DNA of 51,103 nt from Nitrospira sp. (lineage in GTDB: Bacteria > Nitrospirota > Nitrospiria > Nitrospirales > Nitrospiraceae): positions 196,950 through 248,052 of the forward strand of contig SWDO01000004.1 of the NCBI GenBank assembly GCA_005116895.1, in the 5' to 3' direction. Below are positions 32,747-41,908 of the stretch, in pieces (within the stretch, counting starts at the first letter, position 1; each line of letters begins with the position of its first letter). The notes under the pieces are model-generated. The model searched no databases. It saw only the letters and a program-made list of their open reading frames with translations, and was not told where the DNA came from. The position numbers were made by a program, and so were the translations under genes.

Positions 32747-33954
32747 AGGGATGGCTCGATCTTGTACCGTTCCATTTCGGACTTGAGGGCAAAGGATCCT
32801 TTCGTCACAACCTGCTCGCCGGCCTTCACTCCCTCCAACACCCTGATTACGTCTCCCTCTTCGTTCCCCAACTTGATTAGCCGTGGCTCGTAAGCGCCGG
32901 GTTCCCGTTGAACGAATACCATCGTACCGGCAGGCCCATCCTGGACAGCCGCGAGCGGAACACTCAGCACGTCCGGACTTGGGGTCGCCAACACGCTGAT
33001 GATGGCGAACATTTCCGGCTTCAACAGTCGATCGGGGTTGGGAACCGTGACCCGCAGACGCATGGTGCGCGTTGCTGGATCAAGCACATCTCCGACATAG
33101 GTGATGGCCCCGCTGAAGATCGCATGGGGATAGGCGGCCAGGACCACATTCACCTTCTGGTCCTTGCGGATGAATCGCACGTCCTTCTCCGGCACGTTGC
33201 CGATCACCCACACATCCATGAGATTAGCCACAGTAAAAAGCTTCTGTTCTGTTTCGACGACTTCTCCCCGTGTGATATTGCGTGTGATCACTCGCCCATC
33301 CAACGGCGCGCGTAGGGGCATGTCGGCCTTAATCGTCAATTCCCGATCAAGTCTGTTGATCTCATCCGTCGGCACACCAAGCAATTGGAGACGGTTTTGT
33401 GCCTCACGGACTTCGGCGCGCGCCGTCTTCATGGCAGCTTCGCGTCGTTGCAGTTCAGCGAGACTGATGGCCTTGTTTTCGTACAGATCCTTGGCACGGA
33501 GATGCGCTAGCTCCGCCTCATGGAGCTTTGCCCCAGCCTTGAGATAGGCTCCTTCTGCGACGCCCAGGTCCACACTATGGAGCATCGCCAAAAGAGCGCC
33601 ATTTTTCACATCCTGCCCGACGTCGACATGGACTTTCATAACCCGGCCACGGATCAGAGTGGTGACCTCAGCCAATTCATTTTGGTTCGCCTGAACAGTC
33701 GCGGGAAACTCACGATGTGAAAGAAGCTGCCCCTGCGCTACCGATACCAGTTCCAGCTGCATCCGCGACAACTCTTCCGGCGTGAGGTGCAACAACCCCG
33801 TTCGGGCCGAAGGCAAGTCCTGTTTGACTGTGGAGGTGTCTGCCGGTTTGTTTTCGCAGGCGATGCCCGCCGCTAGGATCACGCAAACCGCCAGGCCATG
33901 TATGACTTGAGCAAACAATCTGAGCGTCCGCTGATTCAGGCAGGTATGAACCAT
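32743..33954 (-). CDS. RND efflux membrane-fusion protein (CzcB/CusB family)
   Basis: A 403-residue periplasmic adaptor. I chose the ATG at 33954 because AGGAG lies nine bases upstream; the ATG nine bases earlier sits directly on that site. The N-terminal membrane segment (about 12-32) ends AAGIACENK, which may be a lipobox of poor fit. HlyD-type domains follow: a biotinyl-lipoyl half (VMKVHVDVGQDVKNGALLAML), an alpha hairpin (about 135-190; LHEAELAHLRAKDLYENKAISLAELQRREAAM), and the second lipoyl half MPLRAPLDGRVITRNITRGEVV. It is the first gene of the two-gene operon. No CzcC/CusC-type channel is adjacent, so a channel is borrowed from elsewhere. Confidence 0.9.
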   Translation of the reverse strand: MVHTCLNQRTLRLFAQVIHGLAVCVILAAGIACENKPADTSTVKQDLPSARTGLLHLTPEELSRMQLELVSVAQGQLLSHREFPATVQANQNELAEVTTLIRGRVMKVHVDVGQDVKNGALLAMLHSVDLGVAEGAYLKAGAKLHEAELAHLRAKDLYENKAISLAELQRREAAMKTARAEVREAQNRLQLLGVPTDEINRLDRELTIKADMPLRAPLDGRVITRNITRGEVVETEQKLFTVANLMDVWVIGNVPEKDVRFIRKDQKVNVVLAAYPHAIFSGAITYVGDVLDPATRTMRLRVTVPNPDRLLKPEMFAIISVLATPSPDVLSVPLAAVQDGPAGTMVFVQREPGAYEPRLIKLGNEEGDVIRVLEGVKAGEQVVTKGSFALKSEMERYKIEPSL

Positions 33955-34196
33955 AGCCCCCATCTCCTTAAGATCCACTCTTCGACCTCAGATTCACTCG
34001 TCCTCCGACTGTGAGCTTCTCGCACGGTACATGCCTCCCAAATACGGTGTATTTTTCATGCAGGGCCTTATATTCGTCGCCTTTTGCCACGGTGAAAGAT
34101 TGCAGCTGTGGCAAACTGCGACAGCCGCGCGGTGAGACTCCCTCCACCACCGGTTGCAGATATGAGATACTGATTTCAAGTAGGAGTGCCCCCTGT

Positions 34197-35147
34197 ATGG
34201 AAGTTCAAGCCCAATTTCCAGACGAGCAATCGCCGACCGGTGAGTTCGTGCGGCAGTCGGATGTGTTCCGGAGGTGGGTGACAGCCGACGGTAGTTCTGG
34301 CTATCCCGCTGCGGCCGGACGTTACCATCTATACGTGTCATGGGCCTGCCCCTGGGCCCACCGCACGATCATTGTGCGTACGCTCAAGAAGCTTGAGGCT
34401 GTGATCGGTATGACCGTCGTGGATCCCATTCGTGACGAGCGAGGATGGGCGTTTCGCGAAGGCGCAGGACATTCCCCCGACCCCATCAATGGATTCCAGT
34501 TTCTTCGAGAAGCCTATAAAGCGACGGATTCGAACTATATCGGACGTATTACAGTGCCCGTGCTATGGGACTCCGTCACCAAACGTATCGTCACCAACTC
34601 CGATGACGACCTGATGAGAATCTTTAACGGTGAGTTCAATCGATTCACCGAAAGCCCGATTGATTTGTACCCGGATGGCCTGCGGCAGGAGATCGATGAG
34701 CTCAACACGTTCATCTACGAGAATGTGAACGATGGCGTCTATCGCGCAGGGTTCGCCACATCCCAACACAGCTATGAACGAGCGGCACGGCGATTATTTG
34801 CCGCGCTGGATCAACTCGATGCGCGGCTGGCCACTCACCGGTACTTATTCGGACCGGAGTTTGTGGAAACCGACTGGCGGCTTTTTGTTACATTGGTTCG
34901 GTTCGATGCGGTCTACCATGGCCATTTTAAATGCAATCTCCGACGAATCGCCGACTACCCAAACCTGTTTGGGTATCTGAAAGATCTCTACCAAACCGAC
35001 GGCATTGCCGAGACCGTGAATGTCGACCACATCAAACGCCACTACTACGTTACACACGATGACATCAACCCAACCCGTATTGTCCCCATCGGCCCCGACC
35101 AAGACTTATCCACGCCCCATGGACGTGACCGTCTGGTCTCGTTTTAG
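34197..35147 (+). CDS. Glutathionyl-hydroquinone reductase (omega-class GST, YqjG/PcpF type)
   Basis: A 316-residue protein; the ATG at 34197 follows TAGGAG by 10 bases. A longer in-frame extension to 34011 is not family-like. The N-terminal thioredoxin fold carries the catalytic motif YVSWACPWAHRTIIVR, with the active Cys in CPWA. The C-terminal helical domain (about 160-316) has FGPEFVETDWRLFVTLVRFDAVYHGHFKCNLRRI, typical of the family. The enzyme reduces glutathionyl-hydroquinones to free hydroquinones, in quinone detoxification. It is divergent from the metal exporter operon (242 bases between). Confidence 0.92.
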   Translation: MEVQAQFPDEQSPTGEFVRQSDVFRRWVTADGSSGYPAAAGRYHLYVSWACPWAHRTIIVRTLKKLEAVIGMTVVDPIRDERGWAFREGAGHSPDPINGFQFLREAYKATDSNYIGRITVPVLWDSVTKRIVTNSDDDLMRIFNGEFNRFTESPIDLYPDGLRQEIDELNTFIYENVNDGVYRAGFATSQHSYERAARRLFAALDQLDARLATHRYLFGPEFVETDWRLFVTLVRFDAVYHGHFKCNLRRIADYPNLFGYLKDLYQTDGIAETVNVDHIKRHYYVTHDDINPTRIVPIGPDQDLSTPHGRDRLVSF

Positions 35148-35327
35148 CCGCTTCAGCCAAGGCAGAGCCGGCACTCGATTGCTCCACCTCCTCTATCTGT
35201 CCAGTTGACTAGACAGCCTTGAGGACATTCTCCCCAGCTCGCTGAATACGTTTGGCACAGGGTGTTGCAAACACCTCTTTTTCAGGAGTTTAGGTACCGC
35301 CGTCTTTAATCAAAGCAAGCACAAGAT

Positions 35328-35358
35328 TTGCTCCATAACAAATGCAGGGGTTTATAGT
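35328..35358 (+). promoter_or_regulatory. Possible sigma70-type promoter for the small-protein gene
   Basis: TTGCTC at 35328-35333 is followed by TTTATA (17-base spacing) or TATAGT (353-358, 19-base spacing). The start codon of the small gene lies about 24-30 bases further. The match is moderate and untested. Confidence 0.35.
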
Positions 35359-35381
35359 CTTCTTAACTGAAAGGAACAGTT

Positions 35382-35462
35382 ATGGATATGTTGTGGATGT
35401 TTGTGGGTGTGATGGCTGCACTCCTCGTTGGGGGTCTTGTGGTGTACAAGAAAGGTGCGTAG
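35382..35462 (+). CDS. 26-residue single-span membrane peptide
   Basis: ATG at 35382 with AAGGA seven bases upstream encodes MDMLWMFVGVMAALLVGGLVVYKKGA in two parts: a hydrophobic span (about 3-22) and a basic end. Using 20-residue limits: MDMLWMFVGVMAALLVGGLV, then VYKKGA. The positive C-terminus suggests an N-out/C-in orientation in the inner membrane. A possible promoter lies upstream and a strong intrinsic terminator lies at 35611-35653 on the same strand. This supports a dedicated transcript of about 300 bases. Small hydrophobic peptides like this usually stabilise larger membrane complexes. The partner is unknown and none is encoded next to it. Confidence 0.6.
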   Translation: MDMLWMFVGVMAALLVGGLVVYKKGA

Positions 35463-35610
35463 TTCGCCGGCCCAGAATTGGGATTTGTCCTGGGCGAAGG
35501 CCTCATCGTTCCGAGAGGTACTCTTGCGCGGTAGGTGATCCGGTCTGGAGGAGAAAGACATTTCTCATGGCAAGGACCCTTTTGTTTCGTCGAACCTCTT
35601 CCGATTCATG

Positions 35611-35653
35611 CCATCGCTTGCCTCTCTCAGAGGCGAGCGATGGTTCTATTTTT
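35611..35653 (+). terminator. Strong intrinsic terminator after the small-protein gene
   Basis: A 15-bp stem pairs CCATCGCT-T-GCCTCT (35611-35625) with AGAGGC-G-AGCGATGG (35629-35643), with one G-U pair in RNA and a 3-base loop. TTCTATTTTT follows at 35644-35653. The T-run lies on the plus side, so it ends rightward transcription. A second small hairpin, GCCCAG/CTGGGC, lies between the gene and this site. Confidence 0.85.
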
Positions 35654-35683
35654 GTGTGTGCTGTAAGTTGATGGGGTCGCGAC

Positions 35684-36529
35684 TTATCTGACAACGAGAA
35701 CGGAACAGGCGCTCTGTTGGGCGAGCTTCATTGAGACGCTGCCCTGGAGAAAGCGCGTCACGGCACTTCGCCCTTTAGCCCCTGTAACGATCAGATCCGG
35801 CTGTTCGCGATTCACCACTTTCATGATCTCCTCAGCGGCCGGTCCCACACAGGGAAACTGTCTGACGCGATACCCGACTTTTTCAAGCTTGGCTGCCTCC
35901 TGGGCAAGCAATTGCTCCCCCGCCTCCTTCACCATTGTGTAGCGCAGAAACGGCATAACATGGACCAGCAGAATCAAGAGCGGCTTGGCATCAGGCTTGG
36001 CCGTGAACTGTTTGGTCATGAACTGGAGCGCTTTCTTGGATGACGGAGAGCCGTCTGTCGCGACGAGCATCCGCCGAAGGGTTTGGGGAGGCTCTTTCAC
36101 AATCAAGACCGGACAGGACGCATGGAGCGTGACGGTTGTCGAGACACTCCCCAGCACTAAACGATCGATGGCATCTAACCCCCGACTCCCGACCACGATC
36201 AATCCCGTATGGCCAGCCTGTTCGATGAGGGCTTGTGCAATCTTGTCCTGCACCACACGCACCGAGCCCTTGAGCCCAAGCTTCACGAAGCGCCGCTTCG
36301 TCTCTGCTTCTACCTGCTTGGCTCGCGACTCTAAGAGATGAATAGCTTCCCCTTCGTCCGGTTCATACCCGCTGACGGTTGGTTGGACAATGAACGGCGG
36401 CCGCACAGATTGAAGGTCCATCGCATGAATCGCTGTAACTCGCGGTGCCATCCGAAAAGGCATCTCCCCCAGCCAAGCCAACGCCCACTCTGAATACTTC
36501 GATCCATCCACTCCTACGACAGCTTTCAT
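35684..36529 (-). CDS. Universal stress protein with two tandem UspA domains
   Basis: A 281-residue protein; AGGAGG six bases before the ATG at 36529. Domain 1 (about 1-140) starts MKAVVGVDGSKYSEWAL and has the ATP-binding motif VVGSRGLDAIDRLVLGSVSTTV (G-x2-G-x9-G-S). Domain 2 (about 147-281) has LVATDGSPSSKKAL and VTGAKGRSAVTRFLQGSVSMKL with the same motif. Both halves therefore look able to bind ATP. Such proteins help survival under starvation, redox or metal stress. It is a single gene, convergent with the small-protein transcript. Confidence 0.92.
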   Translation of the reverse strand: MKAVVGVDGSKYSEWALAWLGEMPFRMAPRVTAIHAMDLQSVRPPFIVQPTVSGYEPDEGEAIHLLESRAKQVEAETKRRFVKLGLKGSVRVVQDKIAQALIEQAGHTGLIVVGSRGLDAIDRLVLGSVSTTVTLHASCPVLIVKEPPQTLRRMLVATDGSPSSKKALQFMTKQFTAKPDAKPLLILLVHVMPFLRYTMVKEAGEQLLAQEAAKLEKVGYRVRQFPCVGPAAEEIMKVVNREQPDLIVTGAKGRSAVTRFLQGSVSMKLAQQSACSVLVVR

Positions 36530-36840
36530 CGGTATCCTCCTTATTCGAAATGTGACGTCACCAGCCCCCCGCATGGCGCAAGCTGCCCATCGAAAACACC
36601 CTCAGCAGAATCCTGAAACGCAGTGGATACAGGCCCGTCTGGTTATGTTGATCTATCGATGAGTACGGGGAGAGCAACGTTGATGCCACGATGGTGGAGG
36701 AGTGACGGCCGTACACAAGTCCTCGTTTCACGAGAACAATTCTGAAATAATTGATTGGCGGGTGACTCAACTATTTTGGTAGAGTGCGGCACCGTATACT
36801 CGATACTCGTTACATTAATCTCATAAAGGTTATCGGAAGA
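36530..36840. other. 311-base divergent intergenic region (USP / mlaA)
   Basis: It separates the leftward USP gene from the rightward mlaA-like gene and must hold two promoters. I see only an A/T-rich stretch around 36735-36785 as a likely mlaA promoter area, and no gene, hairpin or repeat that I can support. Confidence 0.4.
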
Positions 36841-37770
36841 ATGAAGACAACAGCTGCGTATAGGCCGGCCTGTTTCAGACGATGTGAATATGGACTTTTT
36901 CTTGTGGTCTTGTTGATCGTGCTCTCCGGTTGCGCTGCTCAAAAGGTCTCGACCAACTCACTCGCCCCCACGATCGAGCAGAGCGCTCGGCCAGTTCTTC
37001 TGGCTGATGCAAATCCCAAGGGTCTCCCATCGGAAACACCGGTCCACGACGCGTCTTCTGAAGAGCTACTCGATCCGTTTTCGAAGCCGGGTGAAGAAGG
37101 GATCGAGGAATACGATCCGTGGGAACCACTCAACACCAATTTCTTTGAATTCAACCGGCAGCTTGATCGCTGGATATTGAAGCCGGTCGCCAAGGGTTAC
37201 AACTTCATCATGCCGAATGTTGTCCAGGTGGGCGTCAGCAATATTTTCTACAATAGTCGTGCGACCCCGCGATTCCTGAACAACATGTTTCAGGGAAAAT
37301 TCACAGGAGCTGGAATTGAGGTCGGGCGATTTCTCATTAATACGACGGTCGGGATCGGCGGATTTTTCGATGTGGCCCAACATTACTTCAAGCTGACGAC
37401 ACCGGAGGAAGATACTGGACAAACGCTCGGATTTTATGGCGTTCCACCAGGTCCCTATCTCATGATACCCATTCTGGGACCATATACAGTTCGAGATCTT
37501 GCCGGCTATGCTGGAGACATCGCCCTCAATCCGATTTACTGGCTCATCCTGCCGACCATGCATAACATCGATTCGATTCCGACAGTGGTCTCCATCGATG
37601 AGCGAGCAGCCACGTACGCCATATCGATTGGCGCGCGTGCGACTGAAGTCGTCAACGAACGCTCCTTGAATCTGGAAAAGTTTCAGGGAGTGGAAGAATC
37701 GACGCTCGACCTCTATGCCGCAGTCCGTAATGCCTATCTCCAAAAACGAGCCAAGGCCATCCGGGAATAG
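36841..37770 (+). CDS. mlaA: MlaA/VacJ-family outer-membrane lipoprotein
   Basis: A 309-residue lipoprotein. From the ATG at 36841 the signal peptide ends with lipobox VLSGC (Cys about 31). The MlaA domain (about 80-290) shows YDPWEPLNTNFFEFNRQLDRW, NIFYNSRATPRFLNNMFQGKF, and DTGQTLGFYGVPPGPYLMIPILGPYTVRD. The GPYTVRD segment is the hallmark of the family. MlaA removes mislocalised phospholipid from the outer leaflet of the outer membrane and passes it to MlaC. The other mla genes are not in this window. The ribosome site is weak (GGAAG directly before the start). Confidence 0.93.
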   Translation: MKTTAAYRPACFRRCEYGLFLVVLLIVLSGCAAQKVSTNSLAPTIEQSARPVLLADANPKGLPSETPVHDASSEELLDPFSKPGEEGIEEYDPWEPLNTNFFEFNRQLDRWILKPVAKGYNFIMPNVVQVGVSNIFYNSRATPRFLNNMFQGKFTGAGIEVGRFLINTTVGIGGFFDVAQHYFKLTTPEEDTGQTLGFYGVPPGPYLMIPILGPYTVRDLAGYAGDIALNPIYWLILPTMHNIDSIPTVVSIDERAATYAISIGARATEVVNERSLNLEKFQGVEESTLDLYAAVRNAYLQKRAKAIRE

Positions 37771-37777
37771 CTGACAT

Positions 37778-37808
37778 CTCCCTATCATCCACTTGATGAG
37801 GCAGGGAG
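37778..37808 (+). terminator. Hairpin after mlaA
   Basis: CTCCCT (37778-37783) pairs with AGGGAG (37803-37808), and an inner TCATC/GATGA pair lies within it. It begins eight bases after the mlaA stop. No T-run follows, so it is a weak or factor-dependent terminator at best. Confidence 0.4.
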
Positions 37809-37937
37809 CCTATAGAAAGTCTAGACTGCTGTAAGCCGGCAGTACGTTAGGCAGAGCTCATCGGGAACCCATACCTCACGGGAGATTATTACGGTAAGCT
37901 AGGGCGGCCAGCGGCAAGGGTATGCTATGCCAAGGTT

Positions 37938-38198
37938 CTAGGCAGCACTGTGGACGTGATCTTGTTTGGGTGAGAATTGAGATGCCTCAGTGACTGATGG
38001 ATAGACTCGGACTGTGTACGTCCTGTCTGGGTCTAAGGTCACGGAGACCTTTCCAGTTTTGCTCAAATAGTCAATGGCTAGATACACTTGGTTCCAGGTC
38101 AGATCTGGACAAAGCCCAACCACTTCCTCCATGGAGCAGCTAGCACCAAACTGCTCTAAGGCAACATAGACACGGTCGATGATCGTTGAAACTTGCAT
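37938..38198 (-). CDS. Small winged-helix-like hypothetical protein
   Basis: An 86-residue protein with GGAAGG four bases before the ATG. The pattern of three helices (TIIDRVYVALEQFG, SMEEVVGLCPDL, TWNQVYLAIDYLSKTGKV) followed by a two-strand wing (SVTLDPDRTYTVRVY) is that of a winged helix-turn-helix. A DNA-binding regulator is likely, but no named family is recognised. Single gene; the 288 bases upstream (38199-38486) are A/T-rich and show no gene. Confidence 0.65.
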   Translation of the reverse strand: MQVSTIIDRVYVALEQFGASCSMEEVVGLCPDLTWNQVYLAIDYLSKTGKVSVTLDPDRTYTVRVYPSVTEASQFSPKQDHVHSAA

Positions 38199-38486
38199 AC
38201 ACCTTCCTACACAAAGATCAAAAATTACAACGACTTCTTAACTGTTAGCGAAGAATCCTACAGACTCGAATGATTCGGCATTGCATGTACCAACGTACAA
38301 AAACCGACAAATTATTTCGTTAACTAATAGTAAGGATATATGACGGACTTTGTGAACTAGGAAGCCCACTAGAAAGATACAGGGAGATTACTAGTACTGA
38401 ATGGTAACACTAGTAGATGAATTCATGATGTTGTAGCAGTAGCAGACGATGATACCTCGGGTAGTAGGAGTGCCCAGCGGATGCGA

Positions 38487-39140
38487 CTACGACGACACAC
38501 TCACAAGGCCTTCGGCAATCGCGTATTTGACGAGCTCGGCCGTCGAGTGCAGATCGAGTTCACCCATAATGCGGAACTTGTGAAACTCCACGGTTTTTAC
38601 GGAAATGTTCAGAATCGAGGCGATGGCCTTGGTACCTTTTCCTTCGGCCACAAGCTGTAACACCTCCCGTTGCCGTTGGGTGAGAGAGGTCACCAACGGC
38701 TTATTAAACTGACCATCCGGAGATTGGAGTGTCGCTGCCAAGACATCTTTCGTGATAAGCGGAGTCATGTAGTGTTGTCCTCGCATCACCGCCTGGATAG
38801 CTTGCTTGAGTTCCACGGCGGCGGACCGCTTTATCAGATAGCCGGAGGCTCCAGCCTTAAAGGCTTCGGTCGCATAGGTAGGGGTGGCGTGCATGGTCAG
38901 GAAGATGAGCTTGCTCTCCGGCACGAGCTTACTTATTTGGCGCGCTGCATCGAGTCCGTTGAGCAACGGCATCGAGATATCAAGCAACACGATGTCGGGA
39001 CGAAGCTGCTGCGCCGCTTCCACTAAGGCTCGCCCGTCCTCCACCATACCGACCACTTCTCCCTCGGCTTCCACCAGCTTTCGAAGTCCAGCCAGGACAA
39101 TGGCGTGATCATCAGCCATCAGAATGCGGGGCCGATTCAT
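38487..39140 (-). CDS. NarL/FixJ-type response regulator
   Basis: A 217-residue regulator; ATG at 39140 with GGAGG four bases upstream, overlapping the kinase stop (ATGA). The receiver domain (about 4-120) has the acidic pair D10-D11, phosphoacceptor D54 in VLLDISMPLLNG, Thr in FLTMHATP, and Lys in YLIKR. The LuxR-type HTH (about 150-212) reads LTQRQREVLQLVAEGKGTKAIASILNISVKTVEFHKFRIM, which is complete. It is the partner of the upstream histidine kinase. Targets are unknown; no gene downstream on the strand belongs obviously to it. Confidence 0.94.
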   Translation of the reverse strand: MNRPRILMADDHAIVLAGLRKLVEAEGEVVGMVEDGRALVEAAQQLRPDIVLLDISMPLLNGLDAARQISKLVPESKLIFLTMHATPTYATEAFKAGASGYLIKRSAAVELKQAIQAVMRGQHYMTPLITKDVLAATLQSPDGQFNKPLVTSLTQRQREVLQLVAEGKGTKAIASILNISVKTVEFHKFRIMGELDLHSTAELVKYAIAEGLVSVSS

Positions 39141-41515
39141 GAGACCTCCACCTTGCACGGCACCCACGCACAGACCTTTGTGCCGTGAGATGAGCGAGAT
39201 TGGATTCGGAAGAACCCGTGCAGTTGTCGCAGCCGTTCCTCCATACTGCTCAATCCCAGCCCTTGTTGATGAATACGCAGATCCTGTGAATCAAATCCCT
39301 TCCCATTATCAATGACGGACAGACCGACCCCCTTTGATGACCCTCGGAGCTGGACCGTCACGGTCGTCGCCTGCGCATGTTTCACCACATTTTGAACGCT
39401 TTCCTGCATAACGCGGAAGAGACAGGTCGCCTGATCAAGCGGCACCGCATCCGGAACATCAAGAATCTTCAGATGAATGGGCAAGCCCGTTCGCCGAGAA
39501 ACCTGATGAACATGCTCTTCGACCGCCGGGCGCAATCCGGCATGCTCCAGGAGCGAAGGGTGAAGCCGATACGCGAGCGTGTGCACATCGTCAGAAAGCT
39601 GCTCCAACTGTTCACGAAGTGGAGCCAGCGCTCGAGTGAGTTCACCGGGTACGGTAGAAGAGTGGTGTTCCAAGGATGCGACTTCCAAGACCAAGGCGGC
39701 CAATCGCTGGCTCACATCGTCATGCAGATCACGGGCGATTCGCTTCCGCTCATGCTCCTGCGCAGCCAGCAGCTTGGACGTCAGTTCTTCCAATTGCACT
39801 TGCTGCTGATGCAATTCTAGCTGGTTGCGATGAAGCGCCTCTTCCGCCTGCTTGCGTTCGGTGATGTCGACGGCGACCCCTCCCAACAGCACCGGCGCGC
39901 CTTTGTGATCGACGATGGGAAACTTGCTCACAAGCGCGTGCCGCAACTCCCCATCCTGAACGAACGGCTCGACTGTGTGCAGAGGGACCCTTGTCTCCCG
40001 CACTTTCCGATCGTTCAACTCATACTGTACGGCGATCTCCTCAGACCACAACTCACACGCAGTCTTTTCTTTCCAGTCTAATCTTTTGAGGAGAGATTCT
40101 TCAAAGAGTCGATTGACGTAGAGATACCGTCCCTGAGCATCTTTAATCCAGGCAAAGCCGTGCAAATTATCCATAAAGGATGCGAATCGGCGCTCGCTTA
40201 TTTTCAGCGCTTCCTCGGCCTGTTTGCGTTTAGTGATATCGATCATCGCCCCCAAGGTTCGAGTAGGGCGACGCGCTGGGCCTTCATGGTCGAATAACGT
40301 CCATGATCGAAAACTCACCCACCTGACACTCCCGTCGTGGTGCAACACACGGTGTTCTACCGAGAAGAGATCGTCACCGGCAGGATCTTGAGCCTGCATG
40401 ATAGCCAGGACGACGGTTTCGCGGTCTTCCGGATGGAGTAGCTGGATATATCGCTCGAACGTCGCTGGATCATCGGGTTTCACTCCGTAGATTTCTCTCA
40501 TCGCGGGAGACCAGTAGGCTTTCCCGGTGCGGTGGTCGTGATCGAAAATCCCGAAGTTGGCCAACCGAATGACCTGGTCTGACCGTTCCTCCCTTTCATG
40601 CAAGGCGTTCTGTGCCTCCACACGAGCCGTCACATCCTCCGTGGCAATCACAATTCCGCCTACTTCATCGCCGCTATACCAAGGGCGAACATCCCACGTC
40701 ATCCACTGCGTTGAGCCATCATCTCGAACGAACCGGTCTTCATCGGCGCTCAGAATTTCTCCGGCCAGGCCGCGACGATGGATCTCTTTCCATCGTGATG
40801 AAATCTCTGGAAGCGCGTCATAGTGCGATCGGCCGAGGATCGCCCCTGCAAGCTGATAATCTTCCATCCACCGGCGACTGGCTACCAAATAACGCATGTT
40901 GCGGTCAAACATCGCAATAGCAGCCGGCACATGTTCGATGAACAAACGGAAGCGCGCCTCACTATCTCGCATCGCCGCATGGGTTCGCTCGAGGTCGACC
41001 GTTCTTTCCTGGACGCGTTGTTCCAACTCTTCATGGGTCCGACGCAGCACCTCCTCAACCCGCTTACGATCGGTAATGTCATTGCCGATCGTCAGAAGGC
41101 AAGGCTTCCCTCTGAGCGTGATCAAGTCTGTCGAGATGAGAAACTGTCGCAGCTCCCCATCTTTCATCCGCGTCGACACTTCAAGATTTCGGACCGACCC
41201 TTCAGACTTCAATCGATCGATGAGCCTGGCCCGATCATGAGGATCAGGCCAGATGCCCAAGATCAACGTCGTCTTTCCGATAACTTCATCCCGGCGAAAA
41301 CCGAATGTGGCTAGGCAGGCGTCATTGATCTCGAGACAGAGCCCTGTCTCGAGATCTGTAATACCGATCGGGTGAGGGCTTAGGCGGAAGGCTTCGGCAA
41401 AGAAATTGTCTTGTGCCGATTCGACCGCCTTCCCTTGCCGATCCTCGGCGTGAGGTGCCTGCAAAAGCGGTCGTGCCCTCACCCAACGCTCTTTTTTGGC
41501 GGCTTTGGGTGTCAT
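39137..41515 (-). CDS. Cytoplasmic multi-PAS sensor histidine kinase (HisKA_3 type)
   Basis: A 792-residue kinase with no membrane segment. Four PAS/PAC units can be followed: about 35-150 (FRLSPHPIGITDLETG...ITDRKRVEE), 185-300 (FIEHVPAAIAMFDRN...EDVTARVEA), 310-430 (WSPAMREIYGVKPDDP...IDITKRKQAEE) and 440-560 (FASFMDNLHGFAWIKD...VDITERKQAEE). A short coiled coil leads to the dimerisation motif ERKRIARDLHDDVSQRL with phospho-His about 598. The ATPase domain follows (QESVQNVVKHAQAT, DNGKGFD, GLGLSSMEERL). A soluble PAS kinase senses redox state, gas or a small ligand. The first gene of the pair; ribosome site poor. Confidence 0.93.
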   Translation of the reverse strand: MTPKAAKKERWVRARPLLQAPHAEDRQGKAVESAQDNFFAEAFRLSPHPIGITDLETGLCLEINDACLATFGFRRDEVIGKTTLILGIWPDPHDRARLIDRLKSEGSVRNLEVSTRMKDGELRQFLISTDLITLRGKPCLLTIGNDITDRKRVEEVLRRTHEELEQRVQERTVDLERTHAAMRDSEARFRLFIEHVPAAIAMFDRNMRYLVASRRWMEDYQLAGAILGRSHYDALPEISSRWKEIHRRGLAGEILSADEDRFVRDDGSTQWMTWDVRPWYSGDEVGGIVIATEDVTARVEAQNALHEREERSDQVIRLANFGIFDHDHRTGKAYWSPAMREIYGVKPDDPATFERYIQLLHPEDRETVVLAIMQAQDPAGDDLFSVEHRVLHHDGSVRWVSFRSWTLFDHEGPARRPTRTLGAMIDITKRKQAEEALKISERRFASFMDNLHGFAWIKDAQGRYLYVNRLFEESLLKRLDWKEKTACELWSEEIAVQYELNDRKVRETRVPLHTVEPFVQDGELRHALVSKFPIVDHKGAPVLLGGVAVDITERKQAEEALHRNQLELHQQQVQLEELTSKLLAAQEHERKRIARDLHDDVSQRLAALVLEVASLEHHSSTVPGELTRALAPLREQLEQLSDDVHTLAYRLHPSLLEHAGLRPAVEEHVHQVSRRTGLPIHLKILDVPDAVPLDQATCLFRVMQESVQNVVKHAQATTVTVQLRGSSKGVGLSVIDNGKGFDSQDLRIHQQGLGLSSMEERLRQLHGFFRIQSRSSHGTKVCAWVPCKVEVS

Positions 41516-41908
41516 GGCGAGAGGAGTTGATTCTAGTCCACCTAGAGAGACCCCGCAAGGTCAAATTCGACACGCGGCTATTTTACGTATACGCCGGGCA
41601 GGTAAAGCCAGGAAGGAAAGAAATAGCCACAGCATCCAAGACGGTCCACGGCATCCAGTCAGCTTGGGTCAAGGAGCAATAGGTCCTGGTCGAAGCCACC
41701 ACACTCGCCTTGTATCGCGTAAGTATGGATGTGACCTTTGTGCTCGATCGGCAAAGAGGGTAAGGAGAGTTTCGGGCTGTCAGAGGTGAGGAAGGGGTCT
41801 TCTGTGAAGCTATCGTGGTCGTCTTGTCGGCTCTCTTAGGTTTGCGATGGTACCGCAACGTTCCGAGATTCCAACCAAAACTCAGTTTACGCGTGGCACA
41901 TTCCAGAA
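41516..41908. other. 393-base gap upstream of the kinase without a recognisable gene
   Basis: Open frames here are short, without a ribosome site, and their translations are low in family-like features. No strong hairpin with T-run and no repeat is visible. It should contain the promoter of the kinase-regulator operon. Confidence 0.45.

Noticed and set aside
41583..41858. Minus-strand 91-codon frame upstream of the kinase
   Set aside because: No ribosome site, no domain and unusual composition; most likely non-coding.
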